Positions 22,520 to 35,400 of a stretch of DNA of 46,436 nt are shown here, piece after piece. The translations under genes and the position numbers were made by a program. Origin of the DNA: Saccoglossus kowalevskii (lineage: Eukaryota; Hemichordata; Enteropneusta; Harrimaniidae); NCBI RefSeq assembly GCF_000003605.2, contig NW_003147272.1, forward strand, positions 59,937 through 106,372. Reading direction: 5' to 3'. Each line of letters starts with the position of its first letter. Position 1 is the first letter of the stretch. A model generated the notes under the pieces. It did not search any database. It had not been told where the DNA came from and worked only from the letters and a program-made list of their open reading frames with translations.

Positions 22520-25500
22520 CTATCTACATTAACAAATATCTAAAACTCAATACATTATTCTTCGATTTTCTTACAGGAAAATTTGTTTTTCCCTAACTAT
22601 CTAAATTGAGTATTTTTAAAATAATTTGTGACGGATATGATATATATTAATTAAAATATCAACATAAATACAGGATTTTTTTTTTTTGGCAGATTATGAA
22701 AAACAAACACCAGGTTTCAATACAAAAAATCCAATTCTGGGTACCGGTACTTCAAGACATTGGCGAGTAATGCATCAATATTCCATAGATCAAAGTATAT
22801 ACGCAATACATTGGCTATGTGGTTCCCAGCTATAACTATTTGTCCATATCAAGTGTTGACCATTAAAAACTCTTTTTAGGCCAATCTCAGGATAATTAAT
22901 ACTGTTCCTTTGGTAAGAACCTTGTGTTGAAGCATTAGAAAAACAAACATTAAACTCAACAAAAGTTATTTTCTAACGTTAGATAGTGTGAAAGAAATAG
23001 ACACACGCAGTTGTATAGTCTACAATATTTGTCATGTATGAAGACTGTTACGTAAAGATGTTTTATAACACATGTGCATTAGAAATCTACAACAAAGGAA
23101 TCATAAGAAACTGCAGCGGGCATTGCATTTTGTATGTGCAGTAGTATACATATCCGATTAGTCAGACTTCGAGACTGGTCACAGGCTTATCACATTGCCC
23201 GCTGAAAGCCTCCTCGAATAGTTAAAAAAAACGAGAAGGAAACTGCCCCAAGAGGTGATGTTTTTGTTTCGCTGAAAAATGGATGTAGCGATAACCAACA
23301 AAGATGCTTGCCCAATCAACGCTGCAAAACAAGGTAGAATCAAAACAGTATTTACTGACAATATTGCACATGGTAGAAAAGTAACTGGCACAAAACGAAT
23401 ATTTCTTTCACACACTAAAAAGTAAATTTATAATACAAACATAAACTGGCATGCTAATCTAAACTAAAAACAAAGGAACATTTACCAGTATACAGATAAA
23501 AACAGCATTACACGTTGGTGGCGCTCTTCACTTTAATTTTGTGAAAGCACTCAAGTAGTTACATTTCAGCAGATTTGTAAATCAACGAAGCCCTATGATT
23601 TGACATAAAAACATATGAATTATAAGGTTACTACTATGGTGGCACGCACGCACTAAATACAATCAATTGACTATTGCTCTGAAATTCTTATTCAAGTAAT
23701 GACATATATCAAGCAATGACAAGTGCAGCAAAGCTTGGAGTACACGGTAGTAAATACACATATACTGATAGAAATATCAATTGAAAGCGCAAGACCAGTC
23801 CTTTGGGTCATGACATCTGTTCAGCTGATATATTAGGTTATATAACATTTCTTTACACGAATTGCAAATCAACAAAATGCATGTATACAGGTACTATAGA
23901 ATTCTATTTCAGTTGAATATATACTATTTAAATAAAACTCAATTTTATGGGAATAAAAAGCATTAAATCCATGGTCCTCAATGAACTTGTGGGCTGTGGA
24001 TAGATGGGCACGCACGCGACATATTTTCCTTGATTATTAAAGCTATGCTTTATCAATATTCAAAAGTAGATACAATTGATAAGATATATGATTGCCATTT
24101 CAAGGTGATTTTCTACTCACTGCAATTAATGCGTAATGCATAAAAAGTTTAGGCCGAATGTCTGCCACAAAATTCGAACGATATGATTTTGAATAGCTCA
24201 ATGTCAAAGCTAGTTTTGACATTGAATGGTATATGATATCAGGATAGCATTACTTCATCAAAACTGATCTTCAAATGTGTATAGCACATAATTAAGCATG
24301 GAAATACCCTATAAATATTTTTGCATTTGTCAAATCCCACAACACCGTTGTTTGTTCTGTCTTTACATTCCATTTCATGCATGTGGCATCTTGCAGTGGG
24401 CAGTAAATAGTCAATACATATTTGCTAAATTGGCAATGGGTTGATTTCATAGATTCTCAGTGTTGCCATATGATACATTCTGAAGTTGGAAACTGCCAAA
24501 ACAAATATATAAGAAGAGTGTATAAACTGTGCAATTTGAACAAACTAATTTTTAAACATGTTAGTAGCAGAAAGATGATATAAAATAGGTTTGCTGGGAG
24601 TATGCTTTGATTACCAAGGTAACCATTGTCACCATTACTGCATCTTCAGAGTGATGATTATTATGGGTTATTATAAAATATTTTCAAAGGACAAACAAAA
24701 TATCATCACATGGGGTTACTGGCCCAAAAAACTTACTTTAGTTGTAGATTTTCCTACAAGTACATTAAATTTTGAAGAATTATGAATATTATAAACTATT
24801 TTTAGAATGATAAATTAATTAAGAGACTATTTTGCTTTGTCAATAACAAAGCATATACATTGATTATATATTGGGTTCATTACAAAGTCAAGGACAAAGG
24901 TGGGTAGTCAATGTATTGCTGGCAGTCTTTGAATAAAACAAGAACATTTTCAGAATGATAAGGGGTGATTTACTCTTTCTGGTAGGTGTGATGTCCACAT
25001 TCAACATACATTTGTACATTATAACTACATAAGGCTGCCAAATATGTTTTAATTGGTTATTACAAAATCTGTAAATCTAATGGATGGTACCAACTAATTC
25101 TCTTGCTGTGAATCCAAGTAACATTCAAGGGCAAATAAATATAAGGGCAGACAAACCACACAGTTGGTAATCAGATCCTATCAGGTGAACTGAAAACTTG
25201 AAATGCACTTAGCATCCATGTTTTGACATCAAACTTAACTCTGCGATAGTAAACACACGAGATACGCTATCGAGTGAACCACAGTGCTTAGTCGTGAAAT
25301 CATTACCAGGATCATTACACATCACTTCGTTCTTGAATATTTATCAGCATTATACACACCATACAGGTTACATGTACACTTGATTATGCCTCCACTACGA
25401 ACAAATTTGAAACTAAACTCATTTGCATAATAAAAATTTCAATCATATGACAACATAAACTAATGACCACTAAACCAACACATTTAAACTCTATGTTAAC

Positions 25501-25743
25501 AGTTACATACAGCTAACCTAGTATGACATGAAATTTAACTTGTAACATACAAAGAATCAATACATTATCAGTCTTTAAATATACATGTAATTTACATAAA
25601 GCACACAGATTGTCATATTTTTGATTAAATACTCAAAATTAAATGTAAAATAGTTGATAGTTCCTTGGAAAGTACCGGTCATACATAAAGACTGCTGTTA
25701 CACTATACTTGATATCAGCAAGAAGTACTGTCCTAAAAACATG
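22520..25743. other. Inter-gene region or long CLIC 3' UTR
   Basis: No exon recognised on either strand. It is AT-rich with scattered CpGs and no transposon recognised. It may be transcribed as a distal 3' UTR of the - strand CLIC gene. Confidence 0.3.
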
Positions 25744-25944
25744 TTAAATGTTTTATTTCTGCTTCGAATTTATTTTCACTGAAGGGATGATTGTTAAAAT
25801 AAAATTCAGCACATATCTTTTTTTTGCTATAAATTACATTCAACTCATCAAAAAATCAGTGAAAATAAACTCCATATATAACACCCAAAAAGTCTTTTCC
25901 GCAAAAATTAAATCCAGCTAAAAAAAATAAAGTATTTTACAGTA
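25744..25944 (+). mobile_element. Family-A MITE downstream of CLIC, copy 4
   Basis: The right end is intact (ATAAAGTATTTTACAGTA); the left end is eroded (AAATGTTTTATTTCTGC). Internal CAGTGAAAATAAA and ACATTCAACTCATCAAA match copies 2 and 3. It lies 400-600 bp past the CLIC stop. Confidence 0.75.
25752..25774 (-). terminator. Proximal CLIC poly(A) signals supplied by a MITE
   Basis: Two TTTATT hexamers (25752-25757 and 25769-25774) read AATAAA on the - strand. They are the first such signals after the CLIC stop at 26348 and both lie inside the family-A MITE. A 3' UTR of about 600 nt would result. Confidence 0.4.
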
Positions 25945-26347
25945 AACAATGCTATGAATCAGTGGATGGCTTCTATAAGTATATCTGAGAAAAAAAAACT
26001 GAATAGAATCAGTAGATGGTTGGATGCAGGCTGGGAGGAAGATATTGACAAGGCATTTCAATTAATCAAGATATCCCATTCTGTACATCACTAACATGGA
26101 GGTGGATTCAAAGTTCACAGGTAAAAATGATGTGATGCAACTTTTTTGTTTATCACGCTATATAGGGGCGATTCACAACACATCCTGGCCTGGATCAACC
26201 CTCAGCACTGATTCCAATTTCATTAACATAAAGCTGTCAACAATACTGTCAATCAAAGGTAATAATCAAAATAATGTATATTGCGATACATATTTACAAG
26301 GAATATCTCAAACACTGTCGATGCTCACTCGTATTTTTTAAGATGTC

Positions 26348-26485
26348 TTACACTCTGCCAAGATGTTTGTTCCACCCGTGGACGACCTCGTCATCAGGGT
26401 AGAGTGTGTCTTTGAATTCCTCTGTTGCGTATGCCGCATTAAGATATGTCCTCAAACCTTCAAAGTCTTCTGGGATATCAAACTC
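26348..26485 (-). CDS. CLIC: CLIC exon 5 (terminal, 45 codons plus stop)
   Basis: Acceptor CATCTGTAG|GAG. It encodes EFDIPEDFEGLRTYLNAAYA, then TEEFKDTLYPDDEVVHGWNK and HLGRV, then TAA (26350-26348). The FDIP...AYA..EF...P.D pattern is the CLIC C-terminal helix region. The usual Cys of the TCP(D/E)D stretch is replaced by Tyr (LYPDD). Confidence 0.95.
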   Translation of the reverse strand, partial: EFDIPEDFEGLRTYLNAAYATEEFKDTLYPDDEVVHGWNKHLGRV

Positions 26486-29400
26486 CTACAGATGCAATAA
26501 TGGGATGGAATTTGAATGCAATGGGTAAATTTCCAATATAACTTAGATGCAGTATGTATACTAGGATTAAAAGAAACAACATTGGTTGAGATAATATGCT
26601 GACTGACCACGATTGACAAAAAATGAATAATTAAGAAAATCCCCCGGCACCGTTTTTACAAGCATTGTAGAGTTCAAGGGATGTATATATAAACACAGAG
26701 GTTGCGCAAGTGAGACGCTTTCTTAGCCAACATCTTAGTACAACAACAGATTATACCATAAAGATCATGCTAAACGTAACAAACAAAAGAGCATCGGCAT
26801 CAGGGGGTTTTCTAGGAAAGAGGGAGCACACACAGGCGATAGTTTTGCTGGGAAGTTTTCACAGAGAAAAATATATTTGAGAAAGGTTTTATGTTTTACA
26901 GCAGCACGGAAGTGCCCGGCGCAAGAAATATATTTATGACTTGAAAGGGCACCAGCAGTGCACTTATAAGTATTGTGCATTTTACAAAGACCTACACACA
27001 TAGCTATCCCTAAATGTACACCACATACCTTGAAACGTTTTGATGCAACTCTAATGTGATGTAACTTTGGTAACATGTTACAATCTAACTGTGTCATCGT
27101 GTCACCGTCCAGGAAACAACCTGGCGAATTATCACTCTTCAAAAAAGAATCTAGAGACAGCAATTCTTTTATCAGTCCTTTTCGAAGTATTTCGTCTTTT
27201 TGTGGATCTTCATTTTTAATAAACCTGAATTTGAAAAAAAATGTAATGCATTTTTGAATTGATAAATTTCAAAACGAAAAACTGCCCACCAATGTTAAAC
27301 ATAAAAATAGGTTTTGAATCGATTTGATACACCATGTTTTTGAAATCACAAACCGGTTGGAATGCACAATCCATGCATTTGAAAGTCAGTCTGCAATTAT
27401 TTGAAGGTAATTAACGATTAGTAAGTGCTCACCTTGAAAATTTCTGAAATACGTCAATGCCTGCTAACATAGCTTTCTTATTGGTTGACCTAAGACTGGG
27501 TTCAGGAATCGTCTGTTCTAGATAATCTGCCATTTCTGAGACATCAGTTAACACTCTGTCACCATCAACTAAAACTGGTATCTTACCTAAAGTGTAAGTG
27601 ATTGTACAAAAAGAATAGCAAGGCAGATTTTATTGAATAGCACCTTCTAGAGGTATTATTGAGTTATACCGGTAATAAGAAAGAAACAATGCCAGAGATT
27701 TAAATAAGGGAACAGAGGCGCAGCGCCCTCATGCCACGGCTATGCGCCCTTTTACCCAGCAGAGCAGATTCTCTGGCAACCATAAAAGTCTGACCTGTTT
27801 GATAGTAATTTTGGCCCCAAGGAAGCCATAGAATGCTCCACTTTAACTTAGAATTATCAAAACCCCCACACCCTGGTAGGGTGAACCCTATCTCCCCCAC
27901 TTGGTGGCGTCGCTGAATTGCAGTGCTCCCTCTCGCAGTTTTTTTTCTAGAAGAACCCCTGAGCGCCCTGCCCTGTATTAGGATTGGAAAAGATTAACAA
28001 TTTTGTGAGTTTTTCATGGCTTGAACTGTTATTCTAAAGGCACCAAATTTCCAAGTGTAAAAAAAAAATTAGAAAACGCTTTGGACTGAAGGGTATAAAG
28101 TCATTCAGGTTGGATATTTATACAATCACCTTTGTAAATTTCACACCCTGTTTATTTATTGTCAATACATTACAATGCTTTGAACTCAGTAATGGTTTAT
28201 GTATAATTACATATACAGTTACCACATTGTCTGAATAATTCAATGCTGCCAAAAACTGAACTGATTCACACTGCGCAGGATAGTTTGTGAATATTCTCTG
28301 TTATTACTACTTGTGAGACCCACAATATTTTATCCTAAAGTTCTCAAAAATCCTCCAATGTAGACACAGCCTACAATGCTGACTGTTTCTTGTCAATTAT
28401 CAATTATCCATTGATGTCAGATCACTAAAAATCTTTATTTTTGTTTTAACAGTCAGCTCCATAGCCAAAGCGTAGTTTAATAGAGGTGGCTATGGTTGCT
28501 TTTTGGCTGCATACAGTCAACTACTCACAAAGAAAATCCTTTCAAATGAATGTTTACTGATAACAGAGCAGAAGGAAATCTTTTATAGGATCTATGCTAA
28601 CAAACACAAAGCATTATAAGGGGTGAAATTTAAAATTAATGTTGCCTGTCCATTGGACAGATTGGCAAATAAAAGTGTGTGTCCTAATTGATGATGTATC
28701 TATTCCTAGCAAGATAAAATCTCAGAAAATCTGAAAAAGCAATTTTTTTGGACATTAGCAACTTGGGACTACACTGTTTGGTCAGTTAGTAAAAATTTGA
28801 TATCTATTCGCCAGTTTACAGGGATAGGCAATTCATTCATTTACCTGACCCAGCCTGTTATGGACAGGTGGACAGGCCTAAATTTGGACCCCTGATCATA
28901 GTACACAGTCATCATATCTTGTCCGATTGTACTACAATGCACTGTAGTATCACAGACTTCCATCACATGTTTCATAACATGACACACGACTACACACAGG
29001 AAGAATTTTACTTCTTCACTGAAACATTAAGCTTATATCTCTGAGGGATTTGAGGTGTCTAACAAGTTAGTGGAGCATGCTAAAGGTTTTGAAACTTGTA
29101 TTATCATATTCCATGTTAACACATTATGCCATACAAAAATGCTTATTTATAATGTACACTGTATATACATATAATTAGTTTATAAGCTTTGTGGGTAGGG
29201 TTCTCTTCAGGGCATTATAGCATAGAAACTGCCCTAAATTACAATTTCAGGCATATTCAGTGGGTTTTGAATTCACGATTTTATCATTTAATAGATAATG
29301 TGTTCTATGCTCAATTTTACATATTCACTGTGTTTTAATTAATTTAGCGCATTTTCCAGTCAGCGAAATAAGCAAAATTAAAACCCACTGAATAATTAAC

Positions 29401-32400
29401 CCCTTAAATAAAGGGTGGTGGTCGTCTTGCCGTGTTCTGTTTGATATAGGACTCATAGCGAGGTACACAACGCGTGTAGAATACATTGTTTATTTACATG
29501 AAATTTGAACATGCACTGCGCGATGACCACCGCTTTTTAACATACTACATTGATTAGCCATACATGTAACACCACTGAGATGAACGTTGCCTGACGGGAA
29601 ATGTGCTATTCACATACATTTTCACATGAACCACTTTAGTTTAGTCTTTTCATAAATGCCAAATAATTCTGAAATCGTGAAATTCCCAGTAGTGAAAATT
29701 AAATGGTATACCAGGGTTTTTTTTAAAAAAAAAACTGCAAGTGGAAGCACTCCAATTCAGCAGCGCCACCAAGTGGGAGATGTGGGGTTCTCCCTGACAG
29801 GGTGTGGAGTTTTTGATACCGCTAATTCTAAGTTAAAATGGAGCATTCTATGGCTTCCTTGGGGCCAAGATTACTATCAGACAGGTCACAGTTGAAGACT
29901 GTGGCCACATGTGATCCCTGGTCATTCAGAATTTTATGGTTGCCAGAGGATCTGCTCCCCAGGGTAAGGGGGCGCATGACCATGGCATGAGGGCGCTGCG
30001 CCTGTGTTCCCTTGTTTAAAAAAATCCCTGGTATACAACATGTTATAGGTAGCATTTGCCATGCAATTGTATTTATATAGTTACTCACCTCCTGGTGATA
30101 TGTCCATGAATCTTTTAGGCTTTTTATTCATATCAACAGTAGTGATATTAAAACTGACTTTCTTTAAGCACAATATTAAGAAGATCCTTTGTGAAAATGG
30201 ACAATCACCGAGTGACTTGCCATCTCTGCCAGCCTGCAATACATGAACACAGATATTACAACAAGGTTAATACAAGAAATAAACAGATATACACAGTAAA
30301 GAGCAGTATCAAGTGACGAGTGCATCTATAACTATGTATACAATATTAGAATGATCAAAACCACTAGAGAAATGCAAGTGATAACTCATCGAGTGGAAAC
30401 CCATGTTAGCCACTGGGTAAAAACCCATGTTAGCCACTGGGTAAAAACCCATGTTAGCCACTGGGTAAAAACCCATGTTAGCCATTGGGTAAAAACCCAT
30501 GTTAGCCATTGGGTGAAAACCCATGTTAGCCATTGGGTGAAAACCCATGTTAGCCATTGGGTGAAAACCCCATGTTAGCCATTGGGTGAAAACCCATGTT
30601 AGCCATTGGTGAAAACCCATGTTAGCCATTGGGTAAAAACCCACGTTAGCTATTGGGTGAAACCCCACGTTAGCCATTGGGTGAAACCCCATGTTAGCCA
30701 TTGGGTAAAAACCCATGTTAGCAATTGGGTAAAAACCCATGTTAGCCATTGGGTAAAAACCCACGTTAGCCATTGGATAAAAACCCATGTTAGCCATTGG
30801 GTAAAAACCCCACGTTAGCCATTGGGTGAAACCCCACGTTAGCCATTGGGTAAAAACCCATGTTAGCCATTGGGTAAAAACCCATGTTAGCCATTGGGTA
30901 AAAACCCATGTTAGCCATTGGGTAAAAACCCATGTTAGCCATTGGGTAAAAACCCATGTTAGCCATTGGGTAAAAACCCATGTTAGCCATTGGGTAAAAA
31001 CCCATGTTAGCCATTGGGTAAAAACCCATGTTAGCCATTGGGTGAAAACCCATGTTAGCTATTGGGTGAAAACCCATGTTAGCTATTGGGTGAAAACCCA
31101 TGTTAGCCATTGGGTAAAAACCCATGTTAGCTATTGGGTGAAACCCCACGTTAGCCATTGGGTAAAAACCCATGTTAGCTATTGGGTGAAACCCCACGTT
31201 AGCCATTGGGTAAAAACCCATGTTAGCCATTGGGTAAAAACCCACATTAGCCATTGGGTAAAAACCCATGTTAGCCATTGGGTGAAAACCCACGTTAGCC
31301 ATTGGGTGAAAACCCATGTTAGCCATTGGATAAAAACCCATGTTAGCTATTGGGTAAAAACCCATGTTAGCTATTGGGTGAAACCCCACGTTAGCCATTG
31401 GGTAAAAACCCATGTTAGCCATTGGGTAAAAACCCATGTTAGCCATTGGGTGAAAACCCATGTTAGCTATTGGGTGAAAACCCCATGTTAGCCATTGGGT
31501 AAAAACCCATGTTAGCCATTGGGTAAAAACCCATGTTAGCCATTGGGTAAAAACCCATGTTAGCCATTGGGTAAAAACCCATGTTAGCCATTGGGTAAAA
31601 ACCCATGTTAGCCATGGGTGAAACCCCATGTTAGCCATCGGGTAAAAACCCATGTTAGCCATTGGGTAAAAACCCATGTTAGCCATTGGGTAAAAACCCA
31701 TGTTAGCCATGGGTGAAACCCCATGTTAGCCATCGGGTAAAAACCCATGTTAGCCATTGGGTAAAAACCCATGTTAGCCATTGGGTAAAAACCCATGTTA
31801 GCCATTGGGTGAAACCCCATGTTAGCCATTGGGTGAAAACCCATGTTAGCTATTGGGTGAAAACCCCATGTTAGCCATTGGGTAAAAACCCATGTTAGCC
31901 ATTGGGTAAAAACCCATGTTAGCCATTGGGTGAAACCCCATGTTAGCCATTGGGTAAAAACCCATGTTAGCCATTGGGTGAAACCCCATGTTAGCCATCG
32001 GGTAAAAACCCATGTTAGCCATTGGGTAAAAACCCATGTTAGCCATTGGGTAAAAACCCATGTTAGCCATTGGGTGAAACCCCATGTTAGCCATTGGGTG
32101 AAAACCCATGTTAGCTATTGGGTGAAAACCCCATGTTAGCCATTGGGTAAAAACCCATGTTAGCCATTGGGTAAAAACCCATGTTAGCCATTGGGTGAAA
32201 CCCCATGTTAGCCATTGGGTAAAAACCCATGTTAGCCATTGGGTGAAACCGCATGTTAGCCATCGGGTAAAAACCCATGTTAGCCATTGGGTGAAACCCC
32301 ATGTTAGCCATCGGGTAAAAACCCATGTTAGCCATCGGGTAAAAACCCATGTTAGCCATTGGGTGAAAACCCATGTTAGCCATTGGGTGAAAACCGATGT

Positions 32401-35400
32401 TAGCCATTGGGTGAAAACCCACGTTAGCTATTGATAACAGGAAAAAAAATCTGCATAGGGACCGGAACACAGTGAATACAAAACAAACACATTGCACAGC
32501 AACACTACACAAATATCTACTTTGCAGGTGTGTAAAAGTTGTCATTAAAACGAGCACTTGTAAGTAACTGGGGCTCAGCAACCTGAGGAAACCAGAAATT
32601 CAAAAAATAGTCAGTTTTATAGTTTCCTTCAGCAGATTGGTAAAAAAAGACCAAATTTTTTGAGTAAGAAACTGCAAGTTGACCAAAATTTTGTCTGTTG
32701 GCTCCAAAATTAGAGTTAAATTTTAAGAAATAGTGAAGAATATAAGAAAAAAGTGCAGAAAAATTTGGACGAGAAAGTCTGATGTTGAAACAGTTAAAAT
32801 GCAACATATTTTGACGATAGACATTCTGCTATTTACTGTAAGCAGGTACAAGTGCTACTAATAAAGCACATACTGTAAACCACAGTCATCATGTGAGAGT
32901 CAAATTCTAATTGATTTTGTAAAGACCGCAGAATTTTGTAGCATTGAACATTTTTGGGGGGGACAACTGACACGACTCGTCAGTGACTTCCGTGAAATTT
33001 TATCTTCCCAAATGCCATGAAATCATGAAATTGCCTAAAATTTCTAGCAGTGGAAATTTAACAGTTACCAGTAAATTGATGATAATAAATACAGTAAGTA
33101 TATGTACTTCTAATATACTATACAATATAAACGTCACACCCAGCAAATACATACATGTACCAACACAAGTATTTTGCCTACCATGTTTAACGTTTTATTA
33201 CGACGAAAAATTTAACCTTAATAAAGGACTTTTAGTAGTTTACAGAAACTCATTAAATATTTTCCTGATAAGGCATGTAGCTAAACATTCTGCGTGTTAT
33301 CACACGATGAAACATGTTTTTAAATCATGACAATTTTTACAAACAAATCTATGGTTGAAAAGTTATATTTTTTGGCCCCCAAATACTTATTTTCCCATGA
33401 AGCCCTGTTTTCACACCTACACGTATAGTAAACCTTACACAGACTACCATAACACAGTGTGATAACATTCAGACAATTTAAAACATTGGGGATGTTTATA
33501 AATTATCCTGCCAATTTATTTTCACAAAAGGAATAAAATTTCGCTAGTCATAAAAAATGAAAACGTTTCGTAGCAGCAGACAGCGACTTCATGGAGTAGT
33601 CAGGGTATACCGTTTACTGAGGTAACTTGTGAAATGCCGAAACAAAATTTCAAAACTTTGTCAAATTATCAGACTATTAACAAAATATGTATTCAAATTA
33701 ATTTCACTATTATGAACATCAAACCCAGTACCATATGTCAGTATAATAAAATATTTAGTAGAGATGGTTTGATGACAGCCTTTCACTGTATGCTTCAGTA
33801 AGTGTTGCCAGTCACATGACTAATAAATATTTCAATATAAACAGGTCAGTTACATCGACTGACTTTTCTAAATAGCAAACACACACACATTGTTCACTCC
33901 CTGGCTGGTCAGGTGGAAACAAGTCAGAATGTGATCAACATGAAAGTTGACTTCAAGAGAAAATCAATGGATCTATCTGTCTGTCTGTCTGTCTGTCTTT
34001 CTTTCTTTTTTTTTTTTTTTTTCTTTTCTTTATTCTTTCTTTCTCTTCAGGGATTTGGAATTGAATCTCACAATGTTCTTGCAATTCTTTGTACATATTT
34101 TTAAATATTTAACTCTTGACTAATCACAAAACGTGTTTCAAAAAACAGGCAATTTGTAACACATGCTGTGATTGGTTAATGACAAAAAAGATCAAGCATG
34201 GTAGTGGCTAAAATACTCTAGAACAGAAATTTTCTGAAACTTATAAATTATTTTTTGGGAGTAGATATTTTGAATTAGGGTCCTACTACTTAACACGCGG
34301 ACACGCGTGGGAGTGTCCGGGCACGCGCAGAAGCGAACAGGGGGGAATACCTAACGTCGATCATAAAAAGTGTGGATAGCTGCTCAAATTTGCCACTCTG
34401 TTTCAAATTTTGAGCATAAACTAATATTATACAGTACAAGGATTGCTGCCCGGACACTCCCACGAGTAGTAGGACCGTTGAATTCCAAAGAAAAAACTTA
34501 GGGTACATAAATGTAGAACCTCAATTATATGCATTTTGCTGATATTCCAGGAAAGCCACCAAAGTAGGATTCAATTGTAAAGGAAAATTACAAGGTCATT
34601 GTTTCCAAGAGAACATGTTCAGATACCTCTCATTTGTATTTGTCATTTCTTTGATGGGACATTCCATTTTGTAAAATGTTAAAAAACGTGGAGTAATTTT
34701 TTTAAAATGTTCAATTATTTTCTAGTTAGTTTCGAGACATCCATACAATTGCATTCATTCATCAGTCAGCCAGATTAAAAATGCTAAACATAAACAATTA
34801 GAACAAGCCAGGGGATTACCACTGAGCAACAAAATACAAATCAACTGTTTATAATAGGATCAGTTATGCCTCGATTAAATTTTTCCAGTTCATCAAACAC
34901 TTCAAACAGAGTTAGTTGCCATAGAGACATCGATGTGCATCCTAATTTTACAGAGAATAGATCTAAACTAGTCGTTAATATCGGTAATTATTGCTGGTCA
35001 ATGAATCTACTCATAATCCATCAATAGGGAATTGGACATTCAACAATGTGAACCTGTTCCTCAATTTACAAATTTGTCAACTGTTAATAGATGACAAATG
35101 TTTGAAAATTGTCTGCAGATTCACATAAAACAATTAAATTTCAAGAAAGGTTACTCATTTGCATATCACTGCCAAAAAAAATTTTCAAAAAGTAAAAAAA
35201 TTTATATGTTTTAAAACCAACCTCAAATGCACTGTATTAATATATTTTATTGATGTTCTTGGATTAACTTTATGAATAAATTATTTTAAACCAGTTTGTG
35301 TAAAAATAAACTTTATTGATTATTTTGTAGGAAGAAAAATAACATGAAATTAACACGAAGATGTTTTTTTTGTATTGAAGTGTAAAGAGGAGAGGTTGAA

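Larger units (their letters stand above)
27587..30088 (-). other. CLIC intron 2 with an inverted pair of TIR elements
   Basis: 2.5 kb. It holds two oppositely oriented copies of a 290-330-bp element (27689-27980 and 29707-30035), a truncated family-C MITE (29236-29402) and a family-B MITE (29404-29540). The middle (28.0-29.2 kb) is plain AT-rich sequence. Confidence 0.9.

Noticed and set aside
30790-31710. A 306-codon octapeptide-repeat frame (MANMGFYP) on the - strand and its + strand counterparts (HVSHWVKT)
   Set aside because: The unit length of 24 bp keeps any stop-free frame open on both strands. No start context, splice structure or codon bias supports a protein.
30392-32433. G-quadruplex-forming array
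   Set aside because: Only one GGG per 24 bp on a strand, so loops would be too long; the hairpin within each unit is the more likely structure.
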